A DNA stretch of 64,000 nt from Variovorax sp. OV329. GTDB lineage: Bacteria; Pseudomonadota; Gammaproteobacteria; Burkholderiales; Burkholderiaceae_C. The position numbers were made by a program, and so were the translations under genes. The stretch covers positions 248,001 to 312,000 of the forward strand of contig NZ_FOUG01000006.1 of assembly GCF_900114785.1 (NCBI RefSeq), in the 5' to 3' direction. The first letter of the stretch is position 1. Each line of letters begins with the position of its first letter. Under the pieces are notes generated by a model. It worked only from the letters and a program-made list of their open reading frames with translations. It had not been told where the DNA came from and did no database searches. This document shows, piece after piece, positions 15,455 through 23,285 of this stretch.

Positions 15455-17029
15455 ATGTTCTTCAGATACCTTCTGGCCGCCGCTTTGATGCTGGGATCCG
15501 CCGCACACGCGCTGACCCGCGAAGAGGCGCTGGCCATTGCCTCCGGCGACACCGAGGATCGCGTCACCGCCCTCAACAAGGCGGTGGCGGATGCCGACGA
15601 GAAGACGGCCGCCTTCATCCAGGCCATGCAGGACGACGCGGTCAAGTTCAAGGACGACAAGGTCTTCGTCATCAAGGACGACAAGGCCTTCGACCCGGTG
15701 AGCGGCGCGCAACGGCAGTTGCCGGCCGATGCCGAGGACGTGGTCAACAACAACCTCATGCGTGGCGCGCTCGATGCAGCGCAGGCCGCGCTCCAGCTCA
15801 CGAGCAAGGACGACACGGTGCGCGCCGCCGCTGCACAGGCCCTGTTCAAGGAGCCCGACGAATCGCGCGTGCCGCTGGTCGACAAGGCCCTGGCGGCCGA
15901 GACCAACCCGAAGATCAAGGCGCAGCTCGAACTGGTTCGCGCGGCAGGCCTGCTCAGCAGCAGCGACAAGGCCAAGCGCCTGGCCGCCGCCAAGGACCTG
16001 GGCAGCAACCGCAACCCCGAGACCAAGCTGCTGCTGAACCAGCGCCTGGCCGACGAGACCGACGCCGACGTCAAGACCGCCATCCAGCTAGCGGTGCAGA
16101 ACATCGACGCCTCGCTGGTGTGGGGCGACCGGATCAACGCCATCTTCAGCGGCGTGAGCCTGGGCTCTGTGCTGCTGCTGGCGGCCCTGGGGCTGGCCAT
16201 CACCTACGGGCTGATGGGCGTCATCAACATGGCGCACGGCGAGCTGATGATGATCGGCGCCTACGCCACCTTCGTCATGCAGGGCCTGTTCCAGAAGTTC
16301 ATGCCGGCCTCGATGTTCGGCTGGTACCTGGTGGCGGCCATCCCGGTGGCCTTCCTCGCCTCGGCGCTGGTGGGCGCGATCCTGGAGCGCGGCGTGATCC
16401 GCTTCCTCTACGGCCGCCCGCTGGAGACGCTGCTGGCCACCTGGGGCATCAGCCTGATGCTGCAGCAGCTGGTGCGCTCCATCTTCGGCGCGCAAAACGT
16501 GGGCGTGGAGAACCCGGCCTGGATGAGCGGCGGCCTGCAGCTGCTGTCCAACGTGACACTGCCCTGGAACCGCATCTGCATCATCATCTTCGCGGTGCTC
16601 GTGCTGCTGGCCATGGGCTACCTCATCGGCCGCACGCGCCTGGGCCTGTTCGTTCGCGGCGTGACGCAGAACCGGCCCATTGCCTCCTGCATGGGCGTGA
16701 ACACCGCGCGCATCGACACCTACGCCTTCGCGCTGGGCTCGGGCATCGCCGGCCTGGCGGGCTGCGCGCTCTCGCAGATCGGCAACGTGGGCCCGGACCT
16801 CGGCCAGAGCTACATCGTCGACTCCTTCATGGTGGTGGTGATGGGCGGCGTGGGCCAGCTCGCCGGCACCGTCTATGCGGCGCTCGGCCTGGGCATCCTG
16901 AACAAGTTCATCGAAGGCTGGGCCGGCGCGGTGCTCGCGAAGATCGCGGTGCTGGTCTTCATCATCATCTTCATCCAGAAGCGGCCGCAGGGCATCTTCG
17001 CAGTCAAGGGCCGGAGTGCTGAGGCATGA
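15455..17029 (+). CDS. urtB: Urea ABC transporter permease UrtB
   Basis: A 524-residue membrane subunit with the long form typical of proteobacterial UrtB. It has a signal-like start (MFFRYLLAAALMLGSAAHA), a soluble helical repeat-like region of about 200 residues (TREEALAIASGDTEDRV onward), and then the LivH-type permease from about residue 226 (ITYGLMGVINMAHGELMMIGAYATF). The IDTYAFALGSGIAGLAG and MVVVMGGVGQLAGTV segments are conserved LIV-permease signatures. The start ATG 15455 is chosen because it begins the signal sequence; the frame is open further upstream. It pairs with UrtC in the inner membrane. Confidence 0.94.
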   Translation: MFFRYLLAAALMLGSAAHALTREEALAIASGDTEDRVTALNKAVADADEKTAAFIQAMQDDAVKFKDDKVFVIKDDKAFDPVSGAQRQLPADAEDVVNNNLMRGALDAAQAALQLTSKDDTVRAAAAQALFKEPDESRVPLVDKALAAETNPKIKAQLELVRAAGLLSSSDKAKRLAAAKDLGSNRNPETKLLLNQRLADETDADVKTAIQLAVQNIDASLVWGDRINAIFSGVSLGSVLLLAALGLAITYGLMGVINMAHGELMMIGAYATFVMQGLFQKFMPASMFGWYLVAAIPVAFLASALVGAILERGVIRFLYGRPLETLLATWGISLMLQQLVRSIFGAQNVGVENPAWMSGGLQLLSNVTLPWNRICIIIFAVLVLLAMGYLIGRTRLGLFVRGVTQNRPIASCMGVNTARIDTYAFALGSGIAGLAGCALSQIGNVGPDLGQSYIVDSFMVVVMGGVGQLAGTVYAALGLGILNKFIEGWAGAVLAKIAVLVFIIIFIQKRPQGIFAVKGRSAEA

Positions 17030-17084
17030 GCCGCCGGGCCGCTCCCAAGGCGAATACCGCAGCGCGAAGCGCGAAGGATTTGGA

Positions 17085-18329
17085 ATGAGCAAGGTCGTAC
17101 TTCCTTCGAAAGGGCCGCTGCTCAGCGGCAAGGGCTGGACGGCTTTCTTCGTGGCGCTGATCGCGGTGTGCGCGCTCGCGCCGGTGCTCAACCTGTGGGT
17201 GCCCGTGGGCAGCGCCTTCCACATGAGCGACTACTCGGTGGCGCTGGTGGGCAAGATCATGTGCTACGCCATCTGCGCGCTGGCCATGGACCTGATCTGG
17301 GGCTACACCGGCATCCTGAGCCTGGGCCACGGCCTGTTCTTCGCGCTGGGCGGCTACATGATGGGCATGTACCTCATGCGCCAGATCGGCCGCGACGGCA
17401 ACTACAAGAGCGACCTGCCGGACTTCATGGTGTTCCTGGACTGGAAGACGCTGCCGTGGCACTGGTCGCTGTCCGACAGCTTCGTGGCCACGCTGATCCT
17501 CGTCGTGGCGGTGCCTGGGCTGCTGGCCTTCGTGTTCGGCTTCTTCGCCTTCCGCTCGCGCATCAAGGGCGTGTACTTCTCGATCATCACGCAGGCCATG
17601 ACCTTCGCAGCCATGCTGCTGTTCTTTCGCAACGAGACGGGCTTCGGCGGCAACAACGGCTTCACCGACTTCAAGCGCATCCTGGGCATCCCGATCGCCA
17701 CGCAGGAAATGCGCATGACCCTGTTCGCGCTCACCGGCGTCACGCTGCTGGCCTTCTTCCTGTTCGCCAAATGGCTCATCGGCAGCAAGTTCGGCCGCGT
17801 GCTGCAGGCCATCCGCGACGCCGAGTCCCGTGTCATGTTCTCGGGCTACAACCCGCTGCCCTACAAGCTCACCATCTGGGTCATCTCCGCCATGATGTGC
17901 GGCGTGGCCGGCGCGCTGTACGTGCCGCAGGTGGGCATCATCAACCCCGGCGAGATGAGCGCCGCCGCCTCCATCGAGATCGCCATCTGGACCGCGGTGG
18001 GCGGGCGCGCCACGCTGGTGGGCCCAATAGTCGGCGCCTTCATCGTCAACGGCGCGAAGAGCTGGCTCACGGTTGCGGCGCCGGAGTTCTGGCTGTACTT
18101 CCTGGGTGCGCTCTTCATCGCGGTGACGCTTTTCTTGCCGGACGGCATCGTGGGCCTGATCAAGCGGCTGGGCGCGCGGCGCAGTGCACCTGCCAACGCC
18201 GACGCCGCGGCACCCGCCGTGGCTGTGGAAACAATGAAGCCCGCGCGGCGCTCGCTGGCCCTGGAGGAGGGCGCCGACGAGAGCGCGCTCGCCCCGCTGT
18301 CCGCCGACCCCAAGGGAGCCCGCGCATGA
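17085..18329 (+). CDS. urtC: Urea ABC transporter permease UrtC
   Basis: The 414-residue LivM-type permease is the partner of UrtB. About ten hydrophobic helices are visible, with the signatures LIWGYTGILSLGHGLFFALGG, VYFSIITQAMTFAAMLLFF and IEIAIWTAVGGRATLVGP. A charged, Ala-rich cytoplasmic tail of about 55 residues follows the last helix. ATG 17085 is chosen over in-frame upstream codons because it directly precedes the first helix and follows GAAGGATTTGGA. The stop overlaps the start of urtD (ATGA at 18326-18329). Confidence 0.94.
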   Translation: MSKVVLPSKGPLLSGKGWTAFFVALIAVCALAPVLNLWVPVGSAFHMSDYSVALVGKIMCYAICALAMDLIWGYTGILSLGHGLFFALGGYMMGMYLMRQIGRDGNYKSDLPDFMVFLDWKTLPWHWSLSDSFVATLILVVAVPGLLAFVFGFFAFRSRIKGVYFSIITQAMTFAAMLLFFRNETGFGGNNGFTDFKRILGIPIATQEMRMTLFALTGVTLLAFFLFAKWLIGSKFGRVLQAIRDAESRVMFSGYNPLPYKLTIWVISAMMCGVAGALYVPQVGIINPGEMSAAASIEIAIWTAVGGRATLVGPIVGAFIVNGAKSWLTVAAPEFWLYFLGALFIAVTLFLPDGIVGLIKRLGARRSAPANADAAAPAVAVETMKPARRSLALEEGADESALAPLSADPKGARA

Positions 18330-19201
18330 CGCCCGACCTGATGGACGCCGGCGCCGAGCGCGTCGCCCGCCACCTGCATCCCGAGAACCCGCTGCACACC
18401 GAGTCGGGCGGGCGCGCCGCCGGCTTTGGTCGCCACGTGGAGCAGGGCGAGGTCGACGTGACGCACGGCCGCATCCTGTACCTGGAAGACGTCAGCGTGA
18501 GCTTCGACGGCTTCAAGGCCATCAACAAGCTGAGCCTGGACATCGCGCCCGGCGAGCTGCGCTGCATCATCGGCCCCAACGGCGCGGGCAAGACCACGAT
18601 GATGGACATCATCACCGGCAAGACCCGGCCCGACGAGGGCACGGTGTTCTTCGGCAGCACCATCGACCTGCTGCGCCACAAGGAGGCCGACATTGCCCAG
18701 CTGGGCATCGGCCGCAAGTTCCAGAAGCCCACGGTGTTCGAGCACCTGACGGTGTTCGAGAACCTGGAGCTGGCGCTGAAGACCAACAAGGGCGTGAAGG
18801 CCTCGATGATGTTCAGGCTGGACTCGGCGCAGAGCGACCGGCTGGCCGAGGTGCTGGAGACCATCCACCTGGCGGCCAGCGTGTCGCGCATGGCGGGCAA
18901 CCTCAGCCATGGGCAGAAGCAGTGGCTGGAGATCGGCATGCTGCTGATGCAGGACCCCAAGCTGCTGCTGCTGGACGAGCCGGTGGCCGGCATGACCGAC
19001 GAGGAGACGGCGCGCACCGCCGAGCTCTTCCTCACGCTCAAGGGCCAGCACTCGCTGATGGTGGTGGAGCACGACATGAGCTTCATCAAGACCATCTCCG
19101 ACATCGTCACCGTGCTGTGCGACGGTTCCGTGCTGGCGCAGGGCACGCTGGACGAGGTGCAGGCCGATGAGCGCGTCATCGAGGTCTACCTGGGCCGCTG
19201 A
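18326..19201 (+). CDS. urtD: Urea ABC transporter ATPase UrtD
   Basis: A 291-residue ATP-binding subunit of the LivG type. The Walker A motif GPNGAGKTT is near residue 83, the signature is NLSHGQKQWLEIG, Walker B is LLLLDEPVAGM, and the switch histidine is in VVEHDMSF. A non-conserved N-terminal extension of about 45 residues precedes the ABC domain (ILYLEDVSVSF). The VSFDGFKAINKLSLDI and GIGRKFQKPTVFEHLTVFEN stretches are typical of UrtD. It is translationally coupled to urtC and works with UrtE on the cytoplasmic face. Confidence 0.94.
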   Translation: MTPDLMDAGAERVARHLHPENPLHTESGGRAAGFGRHVEQGEVDVTHGRILYLEDVSVSFDGFKAINKLSLDIAPGELRCIIGPNGAGKTTMMDIITGKTRPDEGTVFFGSTIDLLRHKEADIAQLGIGRKFQKPTVFEHLTVFENLELALKTNKGVKASMMFRLDSAQSDRLAEVLETIHLAASVSRMAGNLSHGQKQWLEIGMLLMQDPKLLLLDEPVAGMTDEETARTAELFLTLKGQHSLMVVEHDMSFIKTISDIVTVLCDGSVLAQGTLDEVQADERVIEVYLGR

Positions 19202-19207
19202 ACGAAC

Positions 19208-19900
19208 ATGCTGAACGTCAAGAACATCCACCAGTACTACGGCGGCTCGCACATCCTGCGCGACGTGAGCCTGGAAGCCCGCCTGGGCAAGGTCACGGTC
19301 CTGCTGGGCCGCAACGGCGTGGGCAAGACCACGCTGCTCAAGTCGCTGATGGGCCTGGTGCCCATCAAGAGCGGGAGCATCGAGTTCGACGGCCAGCCGA
19401 TCCAGAAGAAGACGCCCTACGAGCGCGCCCGCGCCGGCATGGGCTTCGTGCCGCAGGGCCGCGAGATCTTCTCGCGCCTGACAGTGGAAGAGAACCTGCG
19501 CATGGGCCTGGCCTACAAGAGCGCGGGCACGCCGATTCCGGCCGAGTTGTTCGAGCTGTTCCCGGTGCTCAAGCAGATGATCCATCGCCGCGGCGGCGAC
19601 CTGTCGGGTGGGCAGCAGCAGCAACTGGCCATCGCGCGGGCGCTGGCGCCCCGGCCCAAGCTGCTGATCCTGGACGAGCCCACCGAGGGCATCCAGCCCA
19701 GCATCATCAAGGACATCGGCCGCGTGATCCGCATGCTGGCCGACCGCGGCGACATGGCCATCGTCCTGTGCGAGCAGTACTACGACTTCGCGCAGGAGCT
19801 GGCCGACGACTACCTGGTGATGGAGCGCGGCGAGGTCATCGCCCGCGGCCTGGGCAAGGACATGGAAGCGCAAGGCGTGCGGCAGCTGGTGGCCATCTGA
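19208..19900 (+). CDS. urtE: Urea ABC transporter ATPase UrtE
   Basis: A 230-residue LivF-type ATPase and the last gene of the urt operon, beginning six bases after urtD. Walker A is GRNGVGKTT, the signature is LSGGQQQQLAIARAL, and Walker B is LLILDEPTEGIQPSI. The LivF-type GMGFVPQGREIFSRLTVEEN and the CEQYYDFAQELADDYLVMERG ending are both present. In many relatives urease genes (ureD, ureABC) follow at once; here an unrelated MFS gene follows, and the only urease gene in the window is ureD at about 36.3-37.2 kb. Confidence 0.94.
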   Translation: MLNVKNIHQYYGGSHILRDVSLEARLGKVTVLLGRNGVGKTTLLKSLMGLVPIKSGSIEFDGQPIQKKTPYERARAGMGFVPQGREIFSRLTVEENLRMGLAYKSAGTPIPAELFELFPVLKQMIHRRGGDLSGGQQQQLAIARALAPRPKLLILDEPTEGIQPSIIKDIGRVIRMLADRGDMAIVLCEQYYDFAQELADDYLVMERGEVIARGLGKDMEAQGVRQLVAI

Positions 19901-19920
19901 GCCTTCCAAGAGCGAGAGTC

Positions 19921-19934
19921 TAGGGTTTACCCTA
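19921..19934. promoter_or_regulatory. Palindromic operator candidate before the MFS gene
   Basis: TAGGGT and ACCCTA flank TT to give a perfect 14-base dyad, and a -10-like TAAAAT overlaps its right end (19933-19938). It lies 61 bases before the MFS start and about 20 bases after urtE, so a repressor here would control the carrier gene. No regulator gene is adjacent. Confidence 0.4.
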
Positions 19935-19995
19935 AAATCCAGACTTCTCGCCCGAGGCGCTCGGGCTTCCCCCGCAGCACCCGAGGAGTCCGGCC

Positions 19996-21249
19996 TTGAA
20001 CGCCACCCCGAGCGCGTCGTCCGACGCCGCTGACAGTAGCAGCAGTAGCATTTCCGCTTCCGTCTCCAACGCCGCCTTCTTCCGCGCCGTGCTCGCGCTG
20101 GGCGTGGGCGGCTTCGCCATCGGCACGGGCGAGTTCGTCATCATGGGCCTGCTGCCCGAAGTGGCGAGCGATATCCGCGTCTCCATTCCGCAGGCCGGCC
20201 ACGTCATCAGCGCCTATGCGCTGGGCGTGGTGATCGGCGCGCCGGTGCTGGCGGTGCTCACCGCCGGCTGGCGGCGACGCATGCTACTCATCGCGCTGAT
20301 GGCGATGTTCGCGGTCGGCAATTTCGCGAGCGCGCTGGCACCCGGCTACCTTTCGCTCAACCTGCTGCGCTTCGTGGCCGGCCTGCCGCACGGCACCTAC
20401 TTCGGCCTCGCTGCATTGACGGCGGCGGCCCTGGCGCCGCCCGGGCGGCGTGCCCGTGCCGTCGGGCTCGTGATGCTGGGGCTGACCACCGCCACGCTGG
20501 TGGGCGTGCCCATCGCGGCCTGGCTGGGCCAGCACTGGGGCTGGCGCTCGGCCTTCGTCTTCGTGGGCGTGATCGCGCTCCTCGCCATGGTGATGATCCG
20601 GCGCGACGTGCCCGACATGGCGCCGGTGCCCGGTGCCAGCCCATGGCGCGAACTGGGCGCGCTGGCGCGCAAGCAGGTGTGGTTCACGCTGGGCATTGCC
20701 GCCGTCGGCTTCGGCGGCATGTTCGCGGTGTTCAGCTACGTGAAGCCCACGCTCATCGAAGTGGCGGGCCTGCCGCTGTCGGGCGTGCCCTTGGTACTCG
20801 CGCTCTTCGGCCTGGGCATGGTCACGGGCAACCTGGTCGGCTCGCGCCTGGCCGACCGCTCGCTGATGAAGACCATCGGCGGCGTGCTCGCCTGGTCGGC
20901 ACTTGTGCTGGCCATGTTCACCTTCGCGGCGCACAACGTGGTCACGGCCTCGATCAACATCTTCCTGGTCGGCACGCTGGTCGCCATCGGCCCGGCGCTG
21001 CAGATCCGGCTGATGGACGTGGCCGGCGACGCGCAGGCGCTGGCCGCGGCGCTGAATCACTCTGCCTTCAACATGGCCAACGCGCTGGGCGCCTGGATCG
21101 GCGGGGTCGCCATCGGCGCGGGGCTGGGCTGGACCTCCACCGGCTGGGTGGGCGCGCTGCTGTCGCTGGCCGGCATGGCGGTGTTCGGCTGGGGCATCGC
21201 GAGCGCGCGCGCAGAGGCGAGGCGGCAGCCGCGCGTGGCGGCCTGCTGA
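19996..21249 (+). CDS. MFS transporter, DHA1 family (AraJ/YdhP-like efflux)
   Basis: A 417-residue inner-membrane carrier with about 12 helices. The first helix reads LALGVGGFAIGTGEFVIMGL, a hallmark of the AraJ/YdhP/PurR-regulated DHA1 group that exports sugars, arabinose-like compounds or drugs. FVAGLPHGTYFGLAALTAA and GNLVGSRLADRSLM are further family features. The start is TTG 19996 with GAGGAG seven bases upstream; the first 30 residues are Ser/Ala-rich and not conserved, so a later start is possible. A perfect palindrome sits in the promoter region. Confidence 0.85.
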   Translation: MNATPSASSDAADSSSSSISASVSNAAFFRAVLALGVGGFAIGTGEFVIMGLLPEVASDIRVSIPQAGHVISAYALGVVIGAPVLAVLTAGWRRRMLLIALMAMFAVGNFASALAPGYLSLNLLRFVAGLPHGTYFGLAALTAAALAPPGRRARAVGLVMLGLTTATLVGVPIAAWLGQHWGWRSAFVFVGVIALLAMVMIRRDVPDMAPVPGASPWRELGALARKQVWFTLGIAAVGFGGMFAVFSYVKPTLIEVAGLPLSGVPLVLALFGLGMVTGNLVGSRLADRSLMKTIGGVLAWSALVLAMFTFAAHNVVTASINIFLVGTLVAIGPALQIRLMDVAGDAQALAAALNHSAFNMANALGAWIGGVAIGAGLGWTSTGWVGALLSLAGMAVFGWGIASARAEARRQPRVAAC

Positions 21250-21280
21250 GGGCTCGAACGCCGGCGCCGGGCCGGCACAC

Positions 21281-22015
21281 TCAGTGCTGGAGGATCTTGG
21301 ACAGGAACTGCTGCGCGCGGTCCGAACGTGCGGACGGGTTGCCGAAGAATTCGTCCTTGGTGCAATCCTCGACGATACGGCCGCGGTCCATGAAGATCAC
21401 CCGATTGGCCACCTTGCGCGCGAAGCCCATCTCGTGCGTCACGCACATCATGGTCATGCCTTCGCGCGCCAGCTCCACCATCACGTCCAGCACCTCGTTG
21501 ACCATCTCCGGGTCCAGGGCGGAGGTCGGCTCGTCGAAGAGCATGGCCACAGGGTTCATTGCCAGCGCGCGAGCAATGGCCACGCGCTGCTGCTGACCGC
21601 CCGAAAGCTGGTTCGGGAATTTGTGTGCGTGGGCGCTCATGCCCACGCGCCGCAGGAGCTGCAGCGCTGTGTCGCGTGCTTCGTCGGCCGTGCGCTTGAG
21701 CACCTTGCGTTGTGCGATGGCCAGGTTTTCCTCGATCGTCAGATGCGGAAAAAGATCGAAATGCTGGAACACCATGCCCACGCGTGCGCGAAGCTTGTTG
21801 ATGTTGATCTTCGGGTCGTTCACCGAAGTTCCGTCGACCGTGACGCGTCCTTGCTGGAAGGGTTCGAGCGCGTTGACGCACTTGATCAGGGTGGACTTGC
21901 CCGAACCCGAGGGCCCGCAGACCACGACCACCTCGCCCTTGCGTACGCTGGCGGTGCAATCGGCCAGCACCTGGAAGCTGCCGTACCACTTGCTGACTTG
22001 CTGGATATCGATCAT
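21281..22015 (-). CDS. Polar amino acid ABC transporter ATPase (GlnQ/HisP-like)
   Basis: The 244-residue ATPase has Walker [10 protein letters not shown], signature [15 protein letters not shown], Walker [14 protein letters not shown] and switch VTHEMGFA. The [15 protein letters not shown] stretch is typical of the GlnQ group. It ends the left arm of the divergent 21-31 kb cluster, 14 bases after the M20 gene. The matching permease and binding protein are 6 kb away on the right arm, and no other ATPase lies in the cluster, so they very likely form one importer. It starts at ATG 22015. Three residues after the signature region differ from usual members ([12 protein letters not shown] tail), with no evident effect. 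Confidence 0.9.
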   Translation of the reverse strand: MIDIQQVSKWYGSFQVLADCTASVRKGEVVVVCGPSGSGKSTLIKCVNALEPFQQGRVTVDGTSVNDPKININKLRARVGMVFQHFDLFPHLTIEENLAIAQRKVLKRTADEARDTALQLLRRVGMSAHAHKFPNQLSGGQQQRVAIARALAMNPVAMLFDEPTSALDPEMVNEVLDVMVELAREGMTMMCVTHEMGFARKVANRVIFMDRGRIVEDCTKDEFFGNPSARSDRAQQFLSKILQH

Positions 22016-22029
22016 TTCGTTTCTTGCCT

Positions 22030-23280
22030 TCAGCGTTGCAGGAGTTGGAGGAGGGTGTTCGCCACGACCTGCGTGGCCTGCCGCAGCTCGGCCAAAGGCA
22101 CCCGCTCGTCTGCGCGGTGGCCGTTGGCTTCGAGCAGTGACTCGGGGCCCGCGCCATACATCACGGTGGGAATGCCCGCTTCGCTGTACAGGCGCGCGTC
22201 GGTGTAGAGCGGCACGCCGATCGGCGTCACCGGCTTCCCCATGACGGCACTGGCTTCGCTGCACAGCAGTTCGGTCAGTTCCTTGGCGCCGGGGGCGGGC
22301 GCGAAGGGCCGCGCCAGCAGGATGCGGCGAATGTCGACCGAGATCCCCGGCAACGTGCTGCAGGCCGTCTCGATGACTTCCTTCAGTTCTGCCTCCACCG
22401 CCTCGGGCGATTCCTCGGGCACGATCCGCCGGTCGATGCGCAGGCTCAAGCGGTCGGCCACCACGTTGGTGTTGATGCCGCCTTCGATGAGCCCGACGAC
22501 CAGCGTCGGATGCGTGATGCCTGGCGTCTGCGAAGGCCGCGCGGCCAGCGCGTCGCGATGGCGGTACAAGGCAGGCAGCAGCGTCGCGGCGGCCTCGATC
22601 GCGTCATGGCCCGTGTCTGGCCGCGCGGCGTGGGCGGATCTGCCGCGAAGCGTCACCTCCATGTGCAGGCAGCCGTTGTGCGCCACCACCACGTGATGCG
22701 AGAAGGCTGCGGACAGCACGTAGTCGGGCCGGCTCAGGCCTTTGGAGAGGATCCATCCGGGACCGGTCATGCCGCCGGTTTCCTCGTCGTAGGTGAGGTG
22801 CAGCTCCAGGCTGCCCGCCAGCGGCACGCCCTGGGCTGCCGCCTGCTTGAGTGCACGCACGGCAAAGGCGTAGGTGGTGAAGTCCGACTTGGAGACTGCC
22901 GCGCCGCGGCCATACAGCCAGCCGTCGATCACCACACCGCCATAGGGGTCCACGCTCCAGCCTTCGCCGGGCGGCACCACGTCGCCATGGGCATTGAGGG
23001 CCACCACCGGGCCGCCTTCGCCGAAGCGCTCGCGCACGATCAGGTTCAGCACGCTGCGCATGCCATGCTCGGCGGCGAAGGCGGCTGGCACCGGGTGCCG
23101 TTCGACATCGAAGCCTATGGCTTCCAGGAGCCCGGCGGTGAGTTCGGCGTGTGGCGCGCAGTCGCCCGGCGGGTTGTCGGACGGGCATTGCACCAGGCGG
23201 GCGAGCATCTGCACCTGCTCGTCGAAATGGGCGTCGATGAATTGGCGGAGGATGTCGTGCGCAGCGGGTTTGTCGGTCAT
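22030..23280 (-). CDS. M20-family metallohydrolase (ArgE/DapE-like amidohydrolase)
   Basis: A 416-residue M20 peptidase-fold enzyme that should cleave an amide bond of an N-acyl or N-carbamoyl amino acid. H98 and D100 (NAHGDVVPP) and the general base and ligand E166-E167 (YDEETGG) are present. The usual bridging aspartate in GRGAxDxK is V129 ([11 protein letters not shown]), so the metal site differs from classical DapE. The dimerisation lid and the final [11 protein letters not shown] histidine are in place. It lies between the fused dehydrogenase and the ABC ATPase. ATG 23280 is used; an in-frame TTG at 23289 overlaps the upstream stop. The substrate is probably the acyclic product of the cluster's hydantoinase-like enzyme (inference). 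Confidence 0.8.
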   Translation of the reverse strand: MTDKPAAHDILRQFIDAHFDEQVQMLARLVQCPSDNPPGDCAPHAELTAGLLEAIGFDVERHPVPAAFAAEHGMRSVLNLIVRERFGEGGPVVALNAHGDVVPPGEGWSVDPYGGVVIDGWLYGRGAAVSKSDFTTYAFAVRALKQAAAQGVPLAGSLELHLTYDEETGGMTGPGWILSKGLSRPDYVLSAAFSHHVVVAHNGCLHMEVTLRGRSAHAARPDTGHDAIEAAATLLPALYRHRDALAARPSQTPGITHPTLVVGLIEGGINTNVVADRLSLRIDRRIVPEESPEAVEAELKEVIETACSTLPGISVDIRRILLARPFAPAPGAKELTELLCSEASAVMGKPVTPIGVPLYTDARLYSEAGIPTVMYGAGPESLLEANGHRADERVPLAELRQATQVVANTLLQLLQR

Positions 23281-23285
23281 GGCGG

